Below the pieces are notes generated by a model. That model saw only the letters and a list, made by a program, of their open reading frames with translations. It did no database searches and had not been told where the DNA came from. From Rothia mucilaginosa (GTDB taxonomy: Bacteria; Actinomycetota; Actinomycetes; Actinomycetales; Micrococcaceae): a stretch of 64,000 nt of DNA. Shown here one piece after another: positions 24,240 through 32,682 of this stretch; position 1 is the first letter of the stretch, and each line of letters starts with the position of its first letter. The translations under genes and the position numbers were made by a program. The stretch covers positions 186,001-250,000 of the forward strand of contig NZ_CABFLY010000002.1 in NCBI RefSeq assembly GCF_901875305.1, given 5' to 3'.

Positions 24240-25184
24240 ATGCAGGGGGCTATTCCTCCGAGCTCGTCTGAGCTGTTTCGTAGTTCTGACCGTTTGAGTT
24301 TTGTGTATGTCGAGCATGCGACGATTTCCCGTGCTGATAGTGCGGTGACGTTTGTGAAGGAAGAGGGCGTGGTTCATTGCCCTGCTGCGAGTTTGAGCGC
24401 TTTGCTGTTGGGGCCGGGTACTCGTATTACTCATCAGGCGATGGCTTTGTTGGGGGAGTGCGGTACTACGGTGGTGTGGGTTGGCGAGCAGGGTGTCCGT
24501 TATTATGCGAGCGGTAAGTCTGTGGCACGTTCTTCGCGTCTGTTGATTGCTCAGGCGAAGCTGGTGTCGAATACGCGGAGCCGTTTGGCTGTGGCGCGCA
24601 TGATGTATCAGTGGCGTTTTCCTGGTGAGGATACGAGCGAGCTGACGATGCAGCAACTGCGTGGTAGGGAGGGCGCGAGGGTGCGTTCTGTGTATAGGCA
24701 GTGGTCTGAGCGGACTGGTGTTCCGTGGGAGCGCCGTGAGTATGATCCGAATAATTTTGGTGATGGGTCACCGATTAATCAGGCGTTGTCGGCTGCTCAT
24801 GCTGCGCTTTATGGGATTGTTCATGCGGCGATTGTGTCTTTGGGATGTGCGCCTGGGCTGGGTTTTGTGCATACCGGGAATTCTTGGTCTTTTGTGTATG
24901 ACGTTGCTGATTTGTATAAGGCTGAGATTACGATTCCTGCTGCGTTTGAGGTGGTTGCTGGCTATACGGAGGGGATGGATATTGGGTCTGTGACGCGTAG
25001 GGCGGTGCGTGACCGTATTCGTTCTGAGAAGGTGATGGAGCGGGTCGTGCGGGATATTCAGCGGCTTCTGCTGTCTGAGGAGGTTCCTGAGGAGATGCTT
25101 GAGTTGGATGTTGTGGGTTTGTGGAATGAGCAGGGTGAGGCTCAGCGCGGTGGCATGAATTATGGTGACGGAGGGGCGGACTGA
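24240..25184 (+). CDS. cas1: Type I-E CRISPR integrase Cas1
   Basis: 314 aa, ATG with AGGAGAAG upstream. Metal-binding residues are all present: Glu in 'LRGREGARVR', His in 'LGFVHTGN', Asp in 'YDVADLYKAE'. With Cas2 it integrates spacers at the leader end. It overlaps cas2 by one base (TGATG). The C-terminal ~30 residues are polar. Confidence 0.97.
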   Translation: MQGAIPPSSSELFRSSDRLSFVYVEHATISRADSAVTFVKEEGVVHCPAASLSALLLGPGTRITHQAMALLGECGTTVVWVGEQGVRYYASGKSVARSSRLLIAQAKLVSNTRSRLAVARMMYQWRFPGEDTSELTMQQLRGREGARVRSVYRQWSERTGVPWERREYDPNNFGDGSPINQALSAAHAALYGIVHAAIVSLGCAPGLGFVHTGNSWSFVYDVADLYKAEITIPAAFEVVAGYTEGMDIGSVTRRAVRDRIRSEKVMERVVRDIQRLLLSEEVPEEMLELDVVGLWNEQGEAQRGGMNYGDGGAD

Positions 25185-25522
25185 TGATTGTTATTGTTTT
25201 GTCTGCTTGTCCGGTGAGTCTTCGTGGTGATTTGACGAAATGGCTTTTGGAGATTAATCCTGGGGTTTTTGTGGGTCGTGTGAGCGCTAGGATTCGTGAG
25301 AAGTTGTGGGCGCGTGTGCTGGAGTCGGGTGGTACTGGTCGTGCGACGATGGTGTTTCCGGCGGACAATGAGCAGCGGCTTGAGTTTCGGGTGAATAATG
25401 CGGATTGGGAGCCTGTCGATTTTGAGGGTGTGAAGCTGATTTATCGTCCGGTGGTTCGTAAGGTTGTGCCGAAATCTGGGTGGAGTAAGGCGAGTAGATA
25501 TCGTCGTGCTCGTCGGGGCTAG
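25184..25522 (+). CDS. cas2: Type I-E CRISPR protein Cas2 (Cas2e)
   Basis: 112 aa. 'MIVIVLSACPVSLRGDLTKW' and 'VFVGRVSARIREKLWARVLE' are typical of the Cas2e subfamily. It bridges two Cas1 dimers in the integration complex. The last ~20 residues (PKSGWSKASRYRRARRG) are a basic tail. The array leader starts directly after its stop. Confidence 0.95.
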   Translation: MIVIVLSACPVSLRGDLTKWLLEINPGVFVGRVSARIREKLWARVLESGGTGRATMVFPADNEQRLEFRVNNADWEPVDFEGVKLIYRPVVRKVVPKSGWSKASRYRRARRG

Positions 25523-25616
25523 AGGTAACTATTTATCGTGTATTCTGGATGTGGGCTCTGGCTTCAAAGTGATTCTATTTTGCTGATGTAGGGGGTAAAA
25601 CCCCATGTCAGCAAGT
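25523..25616 (+). promoter_or_regulatory. CRISPR leader
   Basis: 94 bp, AT-richer than its surroundings, between cas2 and the first repeat. It ends in an imperfect inverted repeat centred on GGGGTAAAACCCC with flanking GCTGA/TCAGC (25582-25612), right beside the integration point. This could be a protein or integrase recognition structure; no promoter consensus is clear. Confidence 0.7.
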
Positions 25617-28600
25617 GTGTTCCCCGCGCGAGCGGGGATGAGCCCAATGGTCGTCACCATCGGCACAAGCGCACCAAGTGTTCCCCGCGCGAGCGGGGAT
25701 GAGCCCCTGCTTCCGCGGGTCCCACAGCATTTCGAGCCGTGTTCCCCGCGCGAGCGGGGATGAGCCCGCGGGCAAGGTGCTATCAACCATAGCATTTAAG
25801 TGTTCCCCGCGCGAGCGGGGATGAGCCCGCGGGCAAGGTGCTATCAACCATAGCATTTAAGTGTTCCCCGCGCGAGCGGGGATGAGCCCGGGGATTTACA
25901 TACCACCGCGGCGATCTTGGAGTGTTCCCCGCGCGAGCGGGGATGAGCCCTGCCACATCAGCAAAAATAACCGTTGATTCACGTGTTCCCCGCGCGAGCG
26001 GGGATGAGCCCGCCGCCGGGGAATGGGAAACCGTGAACACCACGTGTTCCCCGCGCGAGCGGGGATGAGCCCTAACGCCGTGCTGTACAGTGCGCCCGTA
26101 GACGGTGTTCCCCGCGCGAGCGGGGATGAGCCCTAGAGCCGCGTGATGTCTTCTTCGCGGCGGCGGTGTTCCCCGCGCGAGCGGGGATGAGCCCCATGCG
26201 CAAATGTTACGGTATTCCTCGTCCTGGTGTTCCCCGCGCGAGCGGGGATGAGCCCCGTAACCGAGTGTGAGCGAGAAGACATTAACTGTGTTCCCCGCGC
26301 GAGCGGGGATGAGCCCCTCCGACGTGGGCGCGTGACCATTGACATTAGGTGTTCCCCGCGCGAGCGGGGATGAGCCCAAGCATGATTGTGCCCGCTTTTA
26401 CATGGAGGCGTGTTCCCCGCGCGAGCGGGGATGAGCCCAGTCCGTAAAGTGCTTCCCGTCCAATGAGACCGTGTTCCCCGCGCGAGCGGGGATGAGCCCA
26501 GACGCGGGAGTGTGGAGAGACGACTCGCGCGGTGTTCCCCGCGCGAGCGGGGATGAGCCAAACCGCGCCGGTAAAAATGTTCTTGATCGGAGGTGTTCCC
26601 CGCGCGAGCGGGGATGAGCCCGGCCAGCAACACGCCCGGTAGCGTCTCCAAGTGTGTTCCCCGCGCGAGCGGGGATGAGCCCCAGGAAAACCGGCGCTCG
26701 TAATATCGCCGTCTGTGTTCCCCGCGCGAGCGGGGATGAGCCCGTGGTCTTGCTTGTGTCTCGACAGAACGGAAAGTGTTCCCCGCGCGAGCGGGGATGA
26801 GCCCGACGGCGCAGGTATCCCGTGCTATTGGTCTCAGTGTTCCCCGCGCGAGCGGGGATGAGCCCAATGCCGGTTCCCCAGGCGAAGGCGGGGGAAGGTG
26901 TTCCCCGCGCGAGCGGGGATGAGCCCTGAGGGGTGCCGGAACCGTCAATATAGGTTCCGTGTTCCCCGCGCGAGCGGGGATGAGCCCGGTAGGCCGGAAT
27001 CTGGTCCTTAATCTCTTGAGTGTTCCCCGCGCGAGCGGGGATGAGCCCACCGGCAATATCCGCGCGGCCTCTTTGCGCGGGTGTTCCCCGCGCGAGCGGG
27101 GATGAGCCCATCCACGAATCGGGTTGAGCGGGCCTCACCTGGTGTTCCCCGCGCGAGCGGGGATGAGCCCCAGCCACAACGCTGTCGAACGGAAGAAAGA
27201 CAGTGTTCCCCGCGCGAGCGGGGATGAGCCCCCTCTTCTTCTAACTTCATCTCACCGGTTTCAGTGTTCCCCGCGCGAGCGGGGATGAGCCCATAGATGA
27301 GCGTTTCAATGGTGTAGGCTCCTGGTGTTCCCCGCGCGAGCGGGGATGAGCCCAGGGTGCACAGACCCGGCAGGAAGTCAGTATAGTGTTCCCCGCGCGA
27401 GCGGGGATGAGCCCCATTCGGAGGAGACCTTCACGTCGATGCGCTGGTGTTCCCCGCGCGAGCGGGGATGAGCCCAGGCGCTCCACGCTCTCTACTTGCC
27501 AGGCTGCGTGTTCCCCGCGCGAGCGGGGATGAGCCCCTTTTCAACGGCCTGGGATGCCCGGTCGAACTGTGTTCCCCGCGCGAGCGGGGATGAGCCCGGC
27601 TACGAAACCCTCTGGGATATCGCTGAAACGTGTTCCCCGCGCGAGCGGGGATGAGCCCCCACGAAAGGAAAAAGAATCATGGAACTCTCCGTGTTCCCCG
27701 CGCGAGCGGGGATGAGCCCTGCCTTAGATATGGAATAGTCATCATGAGAGCGTGTTCCCCGCGCGAGCGGGGATGAGCCCGCACGCCACACACCGAGCAC
27801 AGTGCCGCCGGTGTGTTCCCCGCGCGAGCGGGGATGAGCCCCACCGCACGTCGGTGCGGAAGTCTGCGAAAGCGTGTTCCCCGCGCGAGCGGGGATGAGC
27901 CCCTATAATGGACTTGCGCCCTAACGAATCCGCAGTGTTCCCCGCGCGAGCGGGGATGAGCCCACACCCAGATGCCCACCGGCTACCGGCGCGAGGTGTT
28001 CCCCGCGCGAGCGGGGATGAGCCCCGTGCAGGAGGCTGCCCGGCTCGGCCTGGTGCGTGTTCCCCGCGCGAGCGGGGATGAGCCCCACAACACATCCCCC
28101 CCCGTCGTATGAGATGGTGTTCCCCGCGCGAGCGGGGATGAGCCCTATGTCTGCCTACGCAGCCATAACTTTGGTCCTGTGTTCCCCGCGCGAGCGGGGA
28201 TGAGCCCGAATTAAAACCTTGCGGTTCAAGGATGTTTGCGTGTTCCCCGCGCGAGCGGGGATGAGCCTGAGTCAAGCAATTGTAGGGAAAGCTTGCATCA
28301 GTGTTCCCCGCGCGAGCGGGGATGAGCCCCATGAGTGAAAGCAAAACGCTACGGGGCAATGGTGTTCCCCGCGCGAGCGGGGATGAGCCCTCATCGACGG
28401 CAAGCAGCCAGGGCGTTTCAGAGTGTTCCCCGCGCGAGCGGGGATGAGCCCCAGTGCAGAATATCCTCCAGAGTGCCGAACTCGTGTTCCCCGCGCGAGC
28501 GGGGATGAGCCCAACCCAGAGAGTGCGCTTACCAGTGTCGTTAGGTGTTCCCCGCGCGAGCGGGGATGAGCCCTGGTCCTTCAGTGCCGGGGCGAGGGTC

Positions 28601-29915
28601 TTCAAGTGTTCCCCGCGCGAGCGGGGATGAGCCCAGGGAAGTCGGGGACGGAGGAGGAGAAGACGTGTGTTCCCCGCGCGAGCGGGGATGAGCCCGCTTG
28701 GAAGGTGCGTGACCGCGCCTATATTCAGTGTTCCCCGCGCGAGCGGGGATGAGCCCCCATCTTCAATCTCTACACCGCCGGTTGATACGTGTTCCCCGCG
28801 CGAGCGGGGATGAGCCCTGTTTGAACATGCTAAGGATTCAGCTGTACGGGTGTTCCCCGCGCGAGCGGGGATGAGCCCGCTACGAACGCGAGGTGTTCGC
28901 CCGCGTGCCCGTGTTCCCCGCGCGAGCGGGGATGAGCCCGCGCTGCTGGGTGATTATGCTGAGCCCCAGACGTGTTCCCCGCGCGAGCGGGGATGAGCCC
29001 ACCTAGACCTGCACGCCCGTAACACCTCCAATGTGTTCCCCGCGCGAGCGGGGATGAGCCCGAAAAACCCACCCGGTGCGGGTGGGTCTGGTTGTGTTCC
29101 CCGCGCGAGCGGGGATGAGCCCGTCAGAAGCCTCAACCGATTCTTCTTCAGTCTGTGTTCCCCGCGCGAGCGGGGATGAGCCCCCTAAATATCGCGTTGA
29201 GTATATCGTGGCTTCGTGTTCCCCGCGCGAGCGGGGATGAGCCCAGTGGGTTGACTGCCATTCCTCGTTTTTGCGGGTGTTCCCCGCGCGAGCGGGGATG
29301 AGCCCGCGGGACATGGATGTTTCCGACCGTGAAGATGGTGTTCCCCGCGCGAGCGGGGATGAGCCCGAATGGCTCCGTGATTATCTCATGGACGGCGGGT
29401 GTTCCCCGCGCGAGCGGGGATGAGCCCCAAGAAATTTTAGAAAAATTTTCGGCTAAATAGTGTTCCCCGCGCGAGCGGGGATGAGCCCGAGGCCCGCCGC
29501 ACTGCAAAGGAACAGCACCAGTGTTCCCCGCGCGAGCGGGGATGGGCCGGTTCTCTTGATTAGTGCCGTTGTCTTTGTCCTGTGTTCCCCGCGTGAGCGG
29601 GGATGAGCCGCGCTGCGCCAAGGAAGAAGCCGGAGCCAGCTTGTGTTCCCTGCGTGGGTGGGGGTGAGCCGCGACCGGCTGGACCCTCAGCCGCGAAAAA
29701 TGCGTGTTCCCCGCGCGAGCGGGGATGAGCCCGCTGGCATTCCTTAGAATCCTCTTGAGGTCGCGTGTTCCCCGCGCGAGCGGGGATGAGCCGAGTGTCT
29801 CTATTGCTTGGGGTCTTGGGGACGAGTGTTCCCCGCGCGAGCGGGGATGAGCCCTATATTAAGGGCAATAATGAAAGAAACTCAACGTATTCCCCGCACT
29901 CGCGGGGCATGGGTA
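25617..29915 (+). CRISPR. Type I-E CRISPR array, 71 repeats and 70 spacers
   Basis: A 29-nt repeat, GTGTTCCCCGCGCG followed by AGCGGGGATGAGCCC, recurs every 61 bp (32-nt spacers). Start positions fit 25617 + 61n at every place I checked, up to 29826. A 71st decayed repeat is at 29887. Stem CCCCGC/GCGGGG and handle ATGAGCCC imply transcription to the right, away from cas2. Repeats near the right end (29521, 29582, 29643, 29765) carry changes, including a last base G, which marks the old end. Last base is A at 26560 and T at 28268. Spacers 3 and 4 (25768-25799, 25829-25860) are identical. The array size suggests an active, adaptation-competent system. Confidence 0.99.
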
Positions 29916-29960
29916 AGGCCCCTCGGCCCGCAACAATAAGCTGCAGGTCGAGGGGCCTCC
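29916..29960 (+). terminator. Hairpin closing the CRISPR array
   Basis: AGGCCCCTCG and CGAGGGGCCT form a 10-bp stem with a 23-nt loop directly after the last degenerate repeat; likely array transcript end, although no T run follows. Nothing else is visible up to the pnuC stop at 30010. Confidence 0.55.
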
Positions 29961-30009
29961 TCACGCGTTAGCGAGTAGAAAGGGCAACGCCCGAAAGCTA
30001 GGGAACTCC

Positions 30010-30741
30010 CTACGCCACCACCGCCTCCTTAGCGGAGGTGCCGCTGCGGGTCCACAGTAGGAGTGCTGCCACGCTGTTGATGATGTAGAAGACGTACTTG
30101 CCGACGTTCGCGAAGTTGCCCTGGGTTAGCGCCTTCACGCACTGCACCAGGTTGTAGAACAGCCAGAACTGCCACTGCATCGACAGCTTCAGTGCGTTCA
30201 GAATGTTCGCTGACAGGGAGAGGCCGAACACCACGGTCGTAATCCAGAACAGGAACGTTGTCTTGCCGCCGTAGCCGATGTAGTTTGCGATGAGGGAGAA
30301 CGCGAATGATCCCACCACGATGCCGGCGATGATTGCCCGGCCTTTCGCGCCGGTCGGCGGTTCTATGGCTTTGCCGCGTTCGGAGTTCTGCCACCTACGA
30401 ATTGCGAAGGTGTACACGATGAAAGTTACCGGGTAGGTGATGATTGCGGCCTTGTTGCCCAGAATATAGTCGATGGTGCCGGATAGCGCCGTGTTGATGA
30501 TGCCCAGTACATTACCGACGTTTGAGAGGCGGCCGGTGAGGCGGGTGGACATCATGGAGATACCCACGTTGATGACGGAGATGAGGCCGAGCGGAATAAT
30601 GCTTGTCCAGGGGCCCCAATCGACGTACTTGGCGAGGTTCGTGCTTAGATAGCCGGACCCGATTGCGATGGCAACGACCAGCGCAACACCGAAGAGGTCA
30701 GCGTAGCGCGACTTGGCAAAAAAGATAAGTGCCTTATCCAC
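30010..30741 (-). CDS. pnuC: PnuC-family nicotinamide riboside transporter
   Basis: 243 aa, GTG start with AAAGGAG 5 nt before. Seven or so hydrophobic helices, with the PnuC-like 'MQWQFWLFYNLVQCVKAL' substrate-site segment and 'NILNALKLS'. PnuC transporters move nicotinamide riboside or another B-vitamin-like compound by facilitated diffusion. No NAD-salvage kinase is adjacent, so the substrate is inferred from family only. Confidence 0.85.
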   Translation of the reverse strand: MDKALIFFAKSRYADLFGVALVVAIAIGSGYLSTNLAKYVDWGPWTSIIPLGLISVINVGISMMSTRLTGRLSNVGNVLGIINTALSGTIDYILGNKAAIITYPVTFIVYTFAIRRWQNSERGKAIEPPTGAKGRAIIAGIVVGSFAFSLIANYIGYGGKTTFLFWITTVVFGLSLSANILNALKLSMQWQFWLFYNLVQCVKALTQGNFANVGKYVFYIINSVAALLLWTRSGTSAKEAVVA

Positions 30742-31153
30742 AAAAGCTCCTTTGATGTGGGGTTGTTAGCTCGCCGTTGAGCATCAGCACAACGGTGATA
30801 AGGTTGTAATAACAATAACTCCTAAATCTGAAGATACATAGGAGACACACCCACCCTGTGTTATTTGTAGCGCTAGACACTATGAAGTTCACATACTGGA
30901 CCTCATCCTCTTCTCATAACGTCACATAACCCATCAGACCCTCGAACAAACCCGAACCTTAAGGTATTCTTGATAGCTGAATTAGGAGCCATGCCGGTCT
31001 CACTCACCGCGCATCCACTCGGCACTCACCCCACAGCGCCTCACTCACGCTCGCCGGGGAACCGCGTATCGGCCTCACTCACCGCACACGCAATCGCCAC
31101 GCCTCCTGCATTCGGGTATCACTCAACTCAAACGACAAGTGAATAGGACAACC
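30742..31153. other. Divergent intergenic region, pnuC / SLH gene
   Basis: Contains an inverted repeat CTCCTA..TAGGAG (30819-30844) upstream of pnuC, a possible operator, and a C-rich part with three copies of a CTCACTCACC-like motif (about 31003, 31039, 31075) upstream of the SLH gene. No gene or known riboswitch recognised. Confidence 0.4.
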
Positions 31154-32239
31154 ATGCCCTTCCTTAACCATCGACTCTCACGACGATTTTTCCTGAAGGG
31201 TGCCTCCGCTGCCACCGCAGCAGGTGCCCTCACTCTGCAGGCGCAGGTCGCTAATGCAGATGAAACCCCCAAAACCACTGAGTCCCCGGCCCCCGTCGAG
31301 GAGACCAGGGGACCGCGCCTCACCATCCAGCGCGCCATCATCACTGAAGACGGAATGACCGTCAGCTACACCGCACACGGCCTGCGTGAACTCCTCACCG
31401 AAGGTACCACCCTGACCGTGCGCCACGGCTACGTGCGCGATAATTCCTTCGAAACCCTGCGCTCCTGGCCGCTCACTCCCGAATTCAACGGTGACGAAGA
31501 CACCTTCAGTGGAACCGACCTGTTCCCTATCGAACTCATTCAGCCCGAAGGCGTGGACCACGCCCTGCAGCTGGATATCTGCACCGACCCCTGGGGCCAG
31601 GAGATTGCGCACCAGGTTGCGGCTCGTATTCCCGTGGTTGAAACGAAGATTCTGAAGACCTCTTTCGAAGACGTGCCCGGTAACTACCCCTACGCCGACG
31701 ATATCCGTGTGGCCAACCAGAAGAAGTGGCTGTTCCCCAACCCGCAGACCGGCACCTTCGAGCCGAACCGTGCAGTCACCCGCGAAGAGGCCATCGCCCT
31801 GCTTAACCGCGCTGCTGGTCGCCCCGGCGTAAGCGAAAACTCAGAGGTTGCACCCTATGCGGATGCAGTTGGCCGCCCCGCCGCGAACGCCCTGCACTGG
31901 GCGCGCGACCGCAAGATTACCGAGCCGATTGCCAGTGGTGAGCGCATCGACCCGACCGCCCCGATTTCGCATGAAGAGTTGATGGCGGTGCTGTATCAGT
32001 ACAATGCTGAGGTGCAGCTCTCCGAGCTGGAGGAGGGGGTGGGCTCTCGTTTCCGTGACGTGCTGGGTGCGGGTCCGTTGCATCGCTATGTTGCGTGGGC
32101 TGGTGCGAACGATATCGTGCTGGATTCTTCAGGAGAGTTCAAGCCGGCTGCCCCGACGACCCGCGCGGAGCTGGCTCGCTTTATTCGCCGTTACAAGTTG
32201 CAGAACTTGCTGTTCACTGACTTCTCATATATTTCCTAA
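31154..32239 (+). CDS. Tat-exported SLH-domain surface protein
   Basis: 361 aa from the ATG at 31154 (AGGA 5 nt upstream); GTG 31139 is less likely. A classic twin-arginine signal, 'LSRRFFLKGASAATAAGA', is followed by a ~150-residue N-terminal domain ('MTVSYTAHGLRELL'), then three SLH-like units starting at 'TSFEDVPGNYPYADDI', 'VAPYADAVGRPAANALHWA' and 'RFRDVLGAGPLHRYVAWA'. SLH domains anchor proteins non-covalently to cell-wall polymers. It is most like the SLH protein at 52768-53832, which is also Tat-type. Ligand unknown. Confidence 0.85.
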   Translation: MPFLNHRLSRRFFLKGASAATAAGALTLQAQVANADETPKTTESPAPVEETRGPRLTIQRAIITEDGMTVSYTAHGLRELLTEGTTLTVRHGYVRDNSFETLRSWPLTPEFNGDEDTFSGTDLFPIELIQPEGVDHALQLDICTDPWGQEIAHQVAARIPVVETKILKTSFEDVPGNYPYADDIRVANQKKWLFPNPQTGTFEPNRAVTREEAIALLNRAAGRPGVSENSEVAPYADAVGRPAANALHWARDRKITEPIASGERIDPTAPISHEELMAVLYQYNAEVQLSELEEGVGSRFRDVLGAGPLHRYVAWAGANDIVLDSSGEFKPAAPTTRAELARFIRRYKLQNLLFTDFSYIS

Positions 32240-32318
32240 TATTGGGACTGCTTTTACCGTTGCCTACGTGGGTGACGGTGCTCTGATTGGCGTTTTTGCT
32301 GGTTGGGGTGGGGAGCAT

Positions 32319-32362
32319 AAGAAACCCTCGCCTCTGGTTTCAGACCAGGGCGGGGGTTTCTT
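32319..32362 (+). terminator. Terminator of SLH gene 31154
   Basis: AAGAAACCCTCGCCTCTGGT pairs with the complementary ACCAGGGCGGGGGTTTCTT (one bulge). Confidence 0.85.
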
Positions 32363-32395
32363 GTGTTCGGGGTTTGATGTTCGGGTTCGGGTGTT

Positions 32396-32404
32396 GGGGG
32401 GGGG
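32396..32404 (+). repeat. Poly-G tract (9 G)
   Basis: Nine G in a row followed by AGAGAGAAGAGAAG, about 280 bp before the propeller gene. A similar tract of ten G is at 43615. Confidence 0.6.
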
Positions 32405-32487
32405 AGAGAGAAGAGAAGGGGCGAAATATTTTTGTCATATACGTGCCTCGTCTTGAAAAAAATTTGTTAGTAAGTAAGTATTGCCTA

Positions 32488-32512
32488 GTAGGTAAATTAA
32501 TGGTTACCTTAC
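32488..32512 (+). promoter_or_regulatory. Operator-like palindrome shared by both propeller genes
   Basis: AGGTAA, 8 bp, TTACCT, extended to GTAGGTAA / TTACCTTAC, next to TTAATAAT. 19 of 25 positions recur at 36159-36183 before the second propeller gene. The spacing differs from the DtxR/IdeR box. Confidence 0.5.
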
Positions 32513-32682
32513 TTAATAATGTGTGAGCACTGTTCATCGCATCTTGCAAGGAGAGCGGCCGGCCCGCAAGCAGCCTTGAAGCTGGTCAACTCGCAATCAC
32601 CGAGAGCTCGAGCAGGGAGCTCTTCCCCACGATGGGGGAGAGACACTCCGTTCACACACCACCCACACGATAGGACATACAC

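Larger units (their letters stand above)
32363..32682 (+). other. Upstream region of the first propeller gene
   Basis: Holds a G9 tract (32396-32404), an AT-rich promoter-like zone (32455-32520) with an operator-like palindrome, and a ~150-nt GC-rich leader with a GGGAGCTC/GAGAGCTC-type partial palindrome near 32605-32625. No ORF with an RBS. Confidence 0.4.

Noticed and set aside
25529..29621. Many minus-strand frames with repeated 'GLIPARAGNT' and 'AHPRSRGEH'
   Set aside because: These are translations of the CRISPR repeat, not proteins.
25617..29915. Self-targeting spacer against the genes in this window
   Set aside because: I noticed none by eye, but did not compare all 70 spacers systematically, so I make no claim either way.
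30742..31010. NAD-type or other riboswitch upstream of pnuC
   Set aside because: No conserved riboswitch core recognised; only a short inverted repeat.
32488..32512. DtxR/IdeR iron box
   Set aside because: Half-sites AGGTAA and TTACCT resemble it, but the 8-bp spacing does not fit the 19-bp DtxR palindrome.
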